Origin: an uncultured Sphingopyxis sp.
GTDB taxonomy: Bacteria; Pseudomonadota; Alphaproteobacteria; Sphingomonadales; Sphingomonadaceae
DNA length: 40,991 nucleotides
Assembly: GCA_936933955.1 (NCBI GenBank)
Contig: CAKZIN010000091.1
Coordinates: 1-40,991 of the forward strand
Direction of reading: 5' to 3'
Below the pieces are notes generated by a model, which saw only the letters and a program-made list of their open reading frames with translations, was not told the DNA's origin and did not search any database. Positions 23,762 through 32,004 of the stretch are shown here, piece by piece. How positions within the stretch are numbered: the first letter of the stretch is position 1; each line of letters opens with the position of its first letter. Made by a program: the position numbers and the translations under genes.

Positions 23762-25255
23762 ATGGATGCCTCTCCTCCCCAGCTGTTCGACGTCGCAGTC
23801 ATCGGCGGCGGGATCAACGGAGTCGGGATCGCGCGCGACCTCGCGGGCCGGGGCGCGAGGGTCGTGCTGTTCGAACGCGACGATCTTGCCAGCGGGACGT
23901 CGAGCGCGTCGACGAAGCTCATTCACGGCGGCCTGCGCTACCTCGAACATTATGAGTTCGCCCTCGTGCGGGAGGCACTCAGTGAGCGCGAGCGGCTGTG
24001 GGGCATCGCGCCGCACATCATCTGGCCGATGCGCTTCGTGCTGCCGCTGGCGCCAGGGATGCGCCCGGCATGGCTGCTGCGCGCGGGGCTGTTCCTGTAC
24101 GACCACATCGGCGGTCGGAAGCGGCTACCCGCGACGCAAGCGATCGCGCTCCAGCGGCATCCCGCCGGAGCGCCGCTGCGGAGCGATCTGCGACGCGCCT
24201 TCGTTTACTCCGATTGTTGGGTCGACGATGCGCGGCTGGTCGCGCTCAACGCTCGCGATGCGGCCGAGCGCGGCGCGACCATCCTCACCCGCACGCCGGT
24301 CGAGGCCTTCGCCCGCAACGGCGAGACGTGGCGGCTCACGACACCCGCGGGCGAATTCAGAGCGCGAGTCGTCGTCAACGCGGCGGGCCCGGCCGTGCTC
24401 GACGTGCTCGCCTCGGGACCGGACGCGGGCGAACATCGCGTGCGAAAGGTGCGGGGGTCGCACATCGTGGTGCCCCGCCTCTTCGCGCACGATGACGCCT
24501 ATTTCTTTCAGAACCCCGACGGTCGAATCTTCTTCGCGATCCCCTACGAGCAGCACTTCACGCTGATCGGCACCACCGACGTCGACCACGCGCCCCGCGA
24601 TTCCATCGCAGCGAGCGCGGCGGAGGTTCAGTATCTGTGCGACGCCACCAATCGCTACTTCACGTCGCGGATCGCACCGGACGACGTGATGTGGAGCTTC
24701 GCCGGGGTGCGCCCGCTGCTTGAGGACGGCTCAAACCGTCCCGAAGCAGCGACCCGTGGCTATCGCCTCGACATCAGCCCGCCCGAGGCCGGAGCGACGC
24801 TGCTCACCATTTTCGGCGGCAAGATCACCACTTACCGCCACCTTGCGGAGAGTGCGTGCGAGCGCCTGGCGGAGCGACTTCCGCAGCTGTCCCGCCAGTC
24901 ATGGACCGCGTCGCAAGCTTTACCGGGCGGGGATTTCAGCGTCAGCCGAGCGACACTGGCGGAGCACATGCTCCGTGACTTCCCGTTCCTAGAGCCAACC
25001 ACGGCGGCGCGATTCGCGCGGTCATATGGCACAGAGGCATGGCGCCTGTTGGCGGGAGCCCAATCGCGCGCCGGCCTTGGCCGCGCGTTCGGGGGAAAGC
25101 TTACCGAGGCGGAGGGTGAGTTTCTGCGCACGCATGAATTCGCGCGTCAGGCGGACGACATCCTCTGGCGCCGCAGCAAACTCGGCCTGCATATGACCGC
25201 CGAAGAGCGCGAAGGCTTCCGTCGATTCTGGGACGTGGAGCGATTGGCCGGGTGA
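23762..25255 (+). CDS. glpD: Glycerol-3-phosphate dehydrogenase (FAD, aerobic)
   Basis: A 497-aa FAD enzyme. The dinucleotide motif VIGGGINGVGIARDLAGRG is at residues 13-31, followed by DDLASGTSSASTKLIHGGLRYLE, the GlpD signature. RVVVNAAGPAV, FFAIPYEQHFTLIGTTDVDH and TIFGGKITTYRHLAE follow, and the C-terminal helical domain is complete. It oxidises glycerol-3-phosphate to DHAP and passes electrons to quinone at the inner membrane. No glpK or glpF is next to it. A weak GGGGAA lies well upstream of the ATG. Confidence 0.96.
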   Translation: MDASPPQLFDVAVIGGGINGVGIARDLAGRGARVVLFERDDLASGTSSASTKLIHGGLRYLEHYEFALVREALSERERLWGIAPHIIWPMRFVLPLAPGMRPAWLLRAGLFLYDHIGGRKRLPATQAIALQRHPAGAPLRSDLRRAFVYSDCWVDDARLVALNARDAAERGATILTRTPVEAFARNGETWRLTTPAGEFRARVVVNAAGPAVLDVLASGPDAGEHRVRKVRGSHIVVPRLFAHDDAYFFQNPDGRIFFAIPYEQHFTLIGTTDVDHAPRDSIAASAAEVQYLCDATNRYFTSRIAPDDVMWSFAGVRPLLEDGSNRPEAATRGYRLDISPPEAGATLLTIFGGKITTYRHLAESACERLAERLPQLSRQSWTASQALPGGDFSVSRATLAEHMLRDFPFLEPTTAARFARSYGTEAWRLLAGAQSRAGLGRAFGGKLTEAEGEFLRTHEFARQADDILWRRSKLGLHMTAEEREGFRRFWDVERLAG

Positions 25256-25289
25256 TCGGGCCCACGCTGGCCGGCCATCACGAGATCGT

Positions 25290-25367
<78 letters not shown>

Positions 25368-25432
25368 ACCGGTGCGCGCCCTAGGCGGCTTCACGATTGG
25401 CGGCAAGGGCAACGCGGGCGAACGCGCACCCC

Positions 25433-25472
25433 AAAAGCAAAAACCCCGCCGAAACCTGACGGTCCGGCGGGG
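25433..25472 (-). terminator. Rho-independent terminator after tRNA-Val
   Basis: On the reverse strand CCCCGCCG (25472-25465) and CGGCGGGG (25451-25444) form a perfect 8-bp stem, followed by TTTTTGCTTTT. It lies 4 nt past the tRNA-Val CCA end, so it should end that transcript. Confidence 0.82.
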
Positions 25473-25475
25473 TCA

Positions 25476-25550
25476 TGGTGGGCGTGGCAAGGATTGAACT
25501 TGCGACCCCTGCGATGTCAACACAGTGCTCTACCACTGAGCTACACGCCC
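25476..25550 (-). tRNA. tRNA-Val (anticodon GAC)
   Basis: A 75-nt cloverleaf on the reverse strand. The acceptor GGGCGTG (25550-25544) pairs with CACGCCC (25486-25480), then discriminator A and an encoded CCA (25478-25476). The anticodon loop TTGACAT gives anticodon GAC, and the T arm holds GTTCAATCC. The cpdR stop lies about 50 nt upstream on the same strand. Confidence 0.95.
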
Positions 25551-25599
25551 GTTGCGCCGGGGCTTTAGGTGTGGGTCGGCGGATTGGCAAGCGCCCATT

Positions 25600-25980
25600 T
25601 CAGGCCCCGGCCGCGCGCGCTCCCGCAAACTGCGCCTCGACCTGCGCAACCAGGTCCTTGAGGTGGAAGGGCTTCGACAGCAAAGTCGAATCCGGCACGC
25701 GATCATTCGCTTCCAGCGCCACCGCGGCAAAGCCGGTGATGAACATCACCTTCGGCGGCTGTGCCAGCGCCTGTGCCGCCTGCGCGAGCGTGATTCCGTC
25801 GATGCCGGGCATGACGATGTCGGTCAGCAGCAGGTCGAAGGTCCCGCTCTCCACCAGAGCGAGCGCCTCGTCGCCGGTAGCGGCGGGACAGACGCTGTGC
25901 CCCGCGCGTTCCAGCGCACGCACCAAATAGGCACGCATGGCGTCGTCATCTTCGGCCAAACAGATTCGTAGCGCGGACAT
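25600..25980 (-). CDS. cpdR: CpdR-like single-domain response regulator
   Basis: A 126-aa stand-alone receiver domain. The acidic pocket is LAEDDDAM (residues 8-15), the phosphoacceptor is Asp54 in LLLTDIVMPGIDG, and the conserved Lys103 lies in LSKPF. There is no output domain. It closely resembles CpdR, which in Caulobacter is dephosphorylated to prime ClpXP for degradation of CtrA and other cell-cycle proteins. ATG 25980 is chosen over an in-frame TTG at 25998. A GTTAAC sits about 25 nt upstream. Divergent from the amidohydrolase gene. Confidence 0.85.
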   Translation of the reverse strand: MSALRICLAEDDDAMRAYLVRALERAGHSVCPAATGDEALALVESGTFDLLLTDIVMPGIDGITLAQAAQALAQPPKVMFITGFAAVALEANDRVPDSTLLSKPFHLKDLVAQVEAQFAGARAAGA

Positions 25981-26032
25981 GGGATAGGCTGTACCCAAGT
26001 CCTGTTAACGAAATCCAGCCCGTGCTCGCCAT

Positions 26033-26923
26033 TTGATCGCGGAAACAGGGGCGTTACAGCGCGGGAGAGACGATCTGATCGAGCCGGGGGCCCATCCGAG
26101 CTTCGAATGGCTGGGCGCCACCGCCGAGCGCCGGCTCCAACCGGTGCTGCTAACCGTGCCTCATGCTGGCCGCTTCATCCCCCAGTGCGACCGCGACCGT
26201 GCGATTGTTCCGCTCGCCGCGCTGGCGTCGCTCTCCGATCCGCTGGTGGACAGCCTCGCGTACGACGCCGCGCGGGCCGGACACGACGTGCTGGTCGCGC
26301 AGTTGTCGCGGGCTCACCTCGACCTCAATCGCGCGCCGGGAGACGTGGACGCGGCAGCTTGCGAGGGCTCTCCTCGCCGACACGGCTGCCCGCGGGTGCG
26401 CGGGGGGATCGGTCTCGTCCCGACCCGCATCGCGGGCGTGCGCGCACTCTGGGCGAGACCGCTCAGCCGTGCCGAGCTGGATCGGCGGTTGCGCACCTAT
26501 CACGCGCCCTGGCACCTCACGATCGCCACGTCGCTGGCAGAGCGGCGTGCGCGGTTCGGGGCGGCAGTCCTCCTCGACCTGCATAGCTGTCCGTCGCGGA
26601 GCGGGGTTGCCGACATTGTCATCGGGAACCGCCATGGGGCGTCGGCGGGGGAAGGGGTGACCTCGCTGCTGGAGGAGCTTGTGCGGGGCAGGGGCTTCTC
26701 GGTCGCGCGCAACCGGCCTTACGCGGGCGCCTACAGCCTGACGCGGCACGCGGCTCCAGGCCGCGGGATACATGCGGTTCAGATCGAAGTGCGCCGCGAC
26801 CTTTACCTCACGAGCGATGGAACGCTGGGCGCAGGAGCCTCCCGCGTGAGCTCGCTGATCGTGGAAATGGCCGACGCCGTCAGCGCCCACGTCGCGGACG
26901 TGGCGCCGCTCGCAGCCGAATAA
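26033..26923 (+). CDS. N-formylglutamate amidohydrolase family protein
   Basis: A protein of about 296 aa with the FGase motifs PVLLTVPHAGRFIP, SDPLVDSLAYDAARAG, RAHLDLNRAP and AVLLDLHSCPSRS (metal and active-site residues), ending in the IEVRRDLYL stretch. The family hydrolyses N-formyl-glutamate or related N-acyl amino acids, using a metal ion. The only start that covers the whole open frame is TTG 26033, so the first 30 residues are uncertain; homology begins around residue 24. It is divergent from cpdR with about 50 nt between. No other hut genes are nearby. Confidence 0.87.
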   Translation: MIAETGALQRGRDDLIEPGAHPSFEWLGATAERRLQPVLLTVPHAGRFIPQCDRDRAIVPLAALASLSDPLVDSLAYDAARAGHDVLVAQLSRAHLDLNRAPGDVDAAACEGSPRRHGCPRVRGGIGLVPTRIAGVRALWARPLSRAELDRRLRTYHAPWHLTIATSLAERRARFGAAVLLDLHSCPSRSGVADIVIGNRHGASAGEGVTSLLEELVRGRGFSVARNRPYAGAYSLTRHAAPGRGIHAVQIEVRRDLYLTSDGTLGAGASRVSSLIVEMADAVSAHVADVAPLAAE

Positions 26924-26954
26924 AAACCGCCCCGCGAAATCAATCGCGGGGCGG
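26922..26954 (-). terminator. Strong Rho-independent terminator (leftward)
   Basis: On the reverse strand an 11-bp perfect GC-rich stem (arms 26954-26944 and 26937-26927, loop of 6) is followed directly by TTTTTA. It overlaps the stop codon of the amidohydrolase and would end leftward transcription from sapC, whose stop is 131 nt away, or from a transcript starting in the gap. On the forward strand the stem has no T run after it. Confidence 0.88.
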
Positions 26955-27084
26955 CCAGGGTCCAGGGAGGGAACATTCCTTCAGGAACGTCCGCCGCGCA
27001 GGGAAAGGGGGAAGCCACTGCGCGACCCCTAATAGTTAATGAGCCGCGGGACCCGGCGCAAGAGGGTCCGCTCGCTATATCGCC

Positions 27085-27966
27085 TCAGCTCGCGGGGGTC
27101 GTCGCCGCGGCGTCGTTTGCACCCTCAGCCGCCAGCGCGCCGCCCCCGCCGTCGTTTAAAACCGCGGCAACGGGCGCTCCACCCGCGTTCGCAGCGCCGT
27201 TCGCGCCGTCCTGCGGTGGGAGCTGGAATTTGCCAGTCTGCACCTGCTCACCGAACAGGTCGCGCATCAGCCCCATCGAGAAAAGATGCGCGTAGAGCAG
27301 CGGCAGCAGACCGTTCTGCGACATCTTGCGCAGGGTGTCGCCGCGGAGATCGCGCAGCTTCTCTTCATCGACCATCTGGAAGCCGCGATACACGAACGGC
27401 TGCTCGATACCGTCGACGCCGATCGCGACCTCCCCGTCAATCAACAGCTCCGCCTTTTTGAGCTCGTCGATGAATGCCTGCGTGCGCTGCCCAGCCTGCT
27501 CGAACTGCTCGCAAAAGGTCAGGATTTCACGCGTGGTCGCCGAGGGCTGGCCGTCCTCGAACAGCGGCTGGCCATCGACATCCGGCCCGATACCCGGTGC
27601 GGTCGGGTCGAAGCACAGCGAAAGCTCTTCAGCCTGAGCGGACAGCTTCAGCAGAATGAACGGGTAGCGGCGGACATAGGCCGGGACGTAGGCCTGCTTG
27701 AGCAGCGCCCCGTCATCGCCGACGAACAGGTTGACGCCCTCGTTGAGGCCCATCAGCGCCAGCGGAACAGGAAACTCGCCCGATGCAAAGACGATCGGGT
27801 AGAAGCGCGAGGCGGCGACGAACTCGTCAACCGTCACCGGGACCGCGTGCTGACCGACCAGGAAAGGCGCCGTCGTCTGCGTCGCGACCTTCCAGTCGGC
27901 ATGCTGCGCCGACGACAGCGGGACAATATCCTTGTAAAACAACGGCGGCGCCGGGACGGTGGCCAT
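27085..27966 (-). CDS. SapC family protein
   Basis: A 293-aa protein of the SapC family. Recognisable stretches are FYKDIVPLSSAQHADWKV, VDEFVAASRFYPIVF, VPLALMGLNEGVNLFV, YVPAYVRRYPFIL and FVYRGFQMVDEEKLRDL. The molecular function is not settled. The C-terminus is a low-complexity Ala/Gly/Asn-rich tail. ATG 27966 is preferred because AGGAG precedes it; an upstream in-frame start at 28005 lacks such a site. A possible sigma70-like pair (TTGCGT and CATAAA, 15 nt apart) lies about 60-85 nt upstream of the ATG. It stands alone between tRNA-Lys and the terminator at 26922-26954. Confidence 0.88.
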   Translation of the reverse strand: MATVPAPPLFYKDIVPLSSAQHADWKVATQTTAPFLVGQHAVPVTVDEFVAASRFYPIVFASGEFPVPLALMGLNEGVNLFVGDDGALLKQAYVPAYVRRYPFILLKLSAQAEELSLCFDPTAPGIGPDVDGQPLFEDGQPSATTREILTFCEQFEQAGQRTQAFIDELKKAELLIDGEVAIGVDGIEQPFVYRGFQMVDEEKLRDLRGDTLRKMSQNGLLPLLYAHLFSMGLMRDLFGEQVQTGKFQLPPQDGANGAANAGGAPVAAVLNDGGGGALAAEGANDAAATTPAS

Positions 27967-28102
27967 AGCAACTCCTGAAGGGCAAAGCTGCGCGCAGTCC
28001 TGCACACAGAGACGCGCGCTTTATGACCGCCATCGCCCCTACGCAAGCGCGAGCAGGAGGCGACGCGAAGCTGGGCCAGCGATGAAAGTGATGCCGAGTA
28101 AA

Positions 28103-28178
<76 letters not shown>

Positions 28179-28274
28179 ACGCGCCGATGCGGGGGGCCTT
28201 GGTTGGGCCCGGCGGTCGGGGAGCGGCGCCGTTAGCAAGGGGGCGTGGGGCGCGCAAGCCCTGTCTCGCGTCGA

Positions 28275-29390
28275 CTAACGCAGATCGCCGGCCCGCCGCG
28301 ACTTGGTTTGGCGATCGATCCCCATGATGAGCCCCAGGCAGACCAGCACGGTGAGCATCGATGATCCCCCGTACGAGATGAAGGGGAGGGGGATGCCGAC
28401 CACCGGCGCGAGGCCCATGACCATCAGCAGGTTGATCGCGACGTAGAAGAACACCGCCATGGTAAGGCCCCCCGCGGCGAGTCGGCCGAAGCGCGATGGG
28501 CTGCGCTGTGCGACGCTCCAACCCCAGCGCATCAGCAGCATGAAGCCGCCGATGACAAAGATGCCGCCAAGAAGCCCCCACTCCTCAGCCATCGTTGCGA
28601 AAACGAAGTCGGTATGCCCCTCGGGCAGATAGTCGAGGTGCGCCTGCGTGCCGTTGAGGAGGCCCTTCCCGAACAGCCCCCCGGACCCGATCGTGATCTT
28701 GGACTGGGTGATGTGATAGCCGGTCCCGAGCGGGTCGCTTTCCGGATTTAGAAAGGTCAGGACGCGATTGCGCTGATATTCGTGGAGCATGCTGAAGAGT
28801 ACCGGCAGCGCGGCCAGCCCGGCCGCGATCCCGCCCGCGAACAGGCGCCAATTGACCCCGGCGAGGAACATCACCGTGACCCCGCCAACCGCGACCGCGA
28901 TCGCCGTGCCGAGGTCAGGCTGCAGCAACACCAACCCCATCGGCATCAGGATGATGAGTCCCGCGGGCCATAGCGCGCTCCAGGTGCGTATGTGCGATGG
29001 CGGCAGCTGCGCGTAGAATTGCGCGGTCGCGAGCACGACCATCGGTTTCATGAACTCCGATGGCTGGAGGCGGATGCCGACGTCGAGCCAACGCTGCGCC
29101 CCACCCTTGACCGCGCCATATAGCTCGACCGCGAGCAGAGCGATCAGGATCACGACATAACCGGGTGGGGTCGCCATCCGCACGAAGCTTTCGGGGATGT
29201 AGGAGATGACCACCGCCATCGTCAGCAGCAGCGCGAAGCGCATGGCGTGAGCGCCGGCCCAGGGCTCGAGGCTCCCGCCCGCCGCCCCGTAGAGCACGAG
29301 CGTGCCGAACCCGGCGAGCGCGCTTAGCAGGAGGATCGTTGGCCAGGGCAGGGCGCGGCGGATCGGTTCGGGAACGAGCGCGCGGCTCAT
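28275..29390 (-). CDS. rodA: Rod-shape SEDS glycosyltransferase RodA
   Basis: A 371-aa polytopic SEDS-family protein. QRWLDVGIRLQPSEFMKP is the conserved cytoplasmic/active-site region, then LLQPDLGTAIAVAVGG, a periplasmic loop with SKITIGSGGLFGKGLLNG and DFVFATMAEEWGLLG, and GIPLPFISYGGSSMLT near the end. RodA polymerises lipid II glycan strands during side-wall growth and works with PBP2. ATG 29390 overlaps the mrdA stop by 4 nt. It is the last gene of the mreBCD-mrdAB operon. Confidence 0.96.
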   Translation of the reverse strand: MSRALVPEPIRRALPWPTILLLSALAGFGTLVLYGAAGGSLEPWAGAHAMRFALLLTMAVVISYIPESFVRMATPPGYVVILIALLAVELYGAVKGGAQRWLDVGIRLQPSEFMKPMVVLATAQFYAQLPPSHIRTWSALWPAGLIILMPMGLVLLQPDLGTAIAVAVGGVTVMFLAGVNWRLFAGGIAAGLAALPVLFSMLHEYQRNRVLTFLNPESDPLGTGYHITQSKITIGSGGLFGKGLLNGTQAHLDYLPEGHTDFVFATMAEEWGLLGGIFVIGGFMLLMRWGWSVAQRSPSRFGRLAAGGLTMAVFFYVAINLLMVMGLAPVVGIPLPFISYGGSSMLTVLVCLGLIMGIDRQTKSRRAGDLR

Positions 29391-31492
29391 GCGGGGGGGC
29401 CTGCTTCGGGGGGGGGGGGAGGGGGTGGCGGCGAAGGCGCGGAAGGCGCCGCCTCAACCGCGTCGGCGGCGTCAGGGGAGGTCACCGCGCCACTCGAATC
29501 AACCGAGGGCGGCGTTGGCGGGGCGTTTGCGGGCTGTGCAGCCTCGACGGCCGCGACCGGCCGCGACGGCGGGGCCTGCGCAGGCGTCGTGCCGCTCGCC
29601 CCCTTCATCGCGTCATAGCGGCGCCGCAAACGCTCCGCGGGGGTACCGCCCCAGCCAGCCTCGAGCGTCAACAGCGACTTCATCGCCTGCTCGCGATCAT
29701 AGAGAAAGGTGAACACGTCCTTGGCCACCGGAGCTGCGGCGCGGGCGCCCCCCATGCCATGTTCGATCACCACCGCAGCGGCGTAACGGGGGTTGTCTAC
29801 CGGCGCGTAGCAGACGAACAGGCCATGGTCGCGCGAGCGCCAGCTTCCGCCCTTACCGCTGCCACGCCCGCCGCCGCGCACCTGCGCGGTCCCGGTCTTG
29901 CCCGCGAGCTGGACGTTGGGGACGTCGAGCGCCGACCGTCGCGCGGTGCCACCCGCGACCACCATCGCCATCCCGTCGCGCGGCGCATCGAAATACTCCG
30001 GGGGTATGTCGAAGGCGGGCGTGACCGGCTGCGCGCCGAACAGGAGCTGCGGGGCCAGCTGCCTGCCGCTCGCCACTCGCGCCGCCATCAGCGCAAGCTG
30101 GAGCGGGCTCACCGACACATAGCCCTGGCCGATGGTGGCGTTGAGCGTGTCGGATGCCGTCCACGCCTGTTTGAAACGGCGCTGCTTCCACGCGCTGTCC
30201 GGGATGGTGCCATAGCGCTGCGACGTGCCCGGCAGGTCGAACTCCTGCCCCAGCCCGAACGCGCGCATGATGGGCGCGATGGCGTCGTAGCCGATGCGGT
30301 TGCCCATCGAATAGAAGTAGGTGTTGCAGCTCTGCGAGATGGCGGTGCGCATGTCGACCGACCCGTGCGTGCCGAGGCAGCGGAAGAAGCGGTTGCCGAG
30401 CCGGTAGCCCCCCGGGCAGAACACGCGCTCCTTGGGATCGACGCCGTGCATCTGCATCGCGATCGCCGCGACCGGCTTCAACGTGGAGCCGGGCGGGTAG
30501 AGCCCACGCATCGCCTTGTTGAGCAGCGGGATACGCTCGTCCTCGCGCAGCATCTTCCACTCGAGCGCGCCGATGCCGTCGGTGAAGCTGTTCGGGTCGA
30601 ACGCGGGCATCGATACCAGCGCGAGAATGCCGCCCGTCAGCGTGTCGATGACCACCATCGAGCCCGATTCGAGCCCCATGCGCCGCGCCGCATAGTCCTG
30701 AAGGTCCGCATCGATGGTCAGCTGGAGCGACGCGCCGGGCTCATCCTCCTGCGTCGACAACTCGCGCACCAACTTGCCCGATGCGGTGACTTCGGCGCGC
30801 CTGGCGCCCGGCTTGCCCTTGAGCGCCGCGTCATAGTCACGCTCGAGCCCGTCCTTGCCGACCTTGTAGCCCGGCGTCAGCATCAGGGGGTCGCGGTCGC
30901 GCTTGTAATCGTCCGAGCTCGCCGCGCCGACGTAGCCGATCAAATGCGCGACCGACGGCCCGGCCGGGTAGTTGCGTACAAAGCCGCGGGCGGGAATGAC
31001 GCCGGGAAGCTCGGGCAGATTGACCGAGACGCGGGCGTAATCCTCCTCGGTGAGCCCGCTCGCGACCTCTACCGGCTGCGCGCCCGCCGCGCTCGCGAGT
31101 TCGCGGCCAATGCGGTCGAGGTCGTCGGGATCGAGCGCCAGCAAGTCCCCGAGCTTTGCCAACACCGCGTCCTTGTTGCGCAGCCGATCCTTGACGATGT
31201 CGACCCGCAGCGCGACGCGATTGTCGGCGAGCGCCTTGCCGTAGCGGTCGATGATCCAACCGCGCCGCGGCGGAATAAGCGTGAGGTTGAGGCGATTGCT
31301 CTCCGCTTCGAGGGCGTAGCGGTCGCCCTCCACCAGCGAAATATAGCCCATCCGCGTCAGCAGCAGCCCTCCGACGGCGAGCTGCCCGCCCGCGAGGAGG
31401 GTCGCCCGGCGAGAGAACATCATCCGCTGCGTCTGGTCGGTGAGCGGGGGGAGGGCGGGGCGGTTGCCGCGGCGCCGCCAGGGCAGCCTCAT
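29387..31492 (-). CDS. mrdA: Penicillin-binding protein 2 (elongasome transpeptidase)
   Basis: A 701-aa class B PBP. One N-terminal membrane helix follows the cytoplasmic MRLPWRRRG segment. A dimerisation domain begins NLTLIPPRRGWIIDRYGKALADN, and the transpeptidase domain has the three active-site motifs STLK (in LYPPGSTLKPVAA), SCN (in SQSCNTYFYS) and KTG (in LAGKTGTAQV). PBP2 cross-links peptidoglycan alongside RodA. ATG 31492 overlaps the mreD stop. The last 90 residues are an unusual Ala/Pro-rich tail ending in a run of prolines encoded by a 12-C tract. It is about 60-70 aa longer than E. coli PBP2, mostly because of that tail. Confidence 0.95.
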   Translation of the reverse strand: MRLPWRRRGNRPALPPLTDQTQRMMFSRRATLLAGGQLAVGGLLLTRMGYISLVEGDRYALEAESNRLNLTLIPPRRGWIIDRYGKALADNRVALRVDIVKDRLRNKDAVLAKLGDLLALDPDDLDRIGRELASAAGAQPVEVASGLTEEDYARVSVNLPELPGVIPARGFVRNYPAGPSVAHLIGYVGAASSDDYKRDRDPLMLTPGYKVGKDGLERDYDAALKGKPGARRAEVTASGKLVRELSTQEDEPGASLQLTIDADLQDYAARRMGLESGSMVVIDTLTGGILALVSMPAFDPNSFTDGIGALEWKMLREDERIPLLNKAMRGLYPPGSTLKPVAAIAMQMHGVDPKERVFCPGGYRLGNRFFRCLGTHGSVDMRTAISQSCNTYFYSMGNRIGYDAIAPIMRAFGLGQEFDLPGTSQRYGTIPDSAWKQRRFKQAWTASDTLNATIGQGYVSVSPLQLALMAARVASGRQLAPQLLFGAQPVTPAFDIPPEYFDAPRDGMAMVVAGGTARRSALDVPNVQLAGKTGTAQVRGGGRGSGKGGSWRSRDHGLFVCYAPVDNPRYAAAVVIEHGMGGARAAAPVAKDVFTFLYDREQAMKSLLTLEAGWGGTPAERLRRRYDAMKGASGTTPAQAPPSRPVAAVEAAQPANAPPTPPSVDSSGAVTSPDAADAVEAAPSAPSPPPPPPPPEAGPPA

Positions 31493-32004
31493 CGCCCGAT
31501 CCGCCAGCGGTCGACGCGCGCGACCAGCCACATGATCGCAGGCATCAGGAATATGCTCGCAAACAGCTGAGGCACGATCAGGCGGGCCGCGGCGGACAAG
31601 CCGCCTACGCGAGCGAACAGCGCCGCCAGCAGCAGCGCGAGCGCGAGGGCGACCGAGGCGATGATCCAGTCGAGCAGCATGTCGCGCCACACCAGCCGCA
31701 AATCGCTGAGGTCGAGCGCGAGGCCGGTCGCGGTCCAGATCGCCATCGCGCTTCCGATAGGCTGCCCGGTGACGAGGTCGTCCCACAGGCCTAGCGGCAG
31801 TCCGATCCAGGCCGGCCACAAATCCGACCGCAGCAGCCGCCAAGCGAGGAAGGTCATGTATCCGATCGGGGGCAGCACCGGGCCGCTCACCATCCAGGCG
31901 ATCCCTTGCAGCGCGCTCGCGACGGCGACGGTGACCACCGGCCATACCGCGATGCCGAGCGGCGCGCGCAGGTCGCCGCGCGCGTCGGTGGCGAGCACCC
32001 TCAC
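31489..32004 (-). CDS. mreD: Rod-shape-determining protein MreD
   Basis: A 171-aa membrane protein with five or six hydrophobic segments. GLPLGLWDDLVTGQPIGSA matches the MreD 'GLxxDxxxGxPLG' motif. MreD bridges MreC and the synthases RodA/PBP2. The GTG start at 32004 overlaps the mreC stop, and the 3' end overlaps mrdA by 4 nt. The family is weakly conserved in sequence, but the operon position makes the call firm. Confidence 0.92.
   Translation of the reverse strand: MRVLATDARGDLRAPLGIAVWPVVTVAVASALQGIAWMVSGPVLPPIGYMTFLAWRLLRSDLWPAWIGLPLGLWDDLVTGQPIGSAMAIWTATGLALDLSDLRLVWRDMLLDWIIASVALALALLLAALFARVGGLSAAARLIVPQLFASIFLMPAIMWLVARVDRWRIGR

Noticed and set aside
26003..26012. CtrA binding site upstream of cpdR (GTTAAC)
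   Set aside because: Only one half-site is visible; the TTAA-N7-TTAA pair is not present, so no operator can be claimed.
29339..31570. A 743-codon forward open frame opposite mrdA
   Set aside because: It is Arg/His/Glu/Ala-rich with no recognisable motifs and lies wholly antisense to PBP2; long antisense frames are expected at this GC content.
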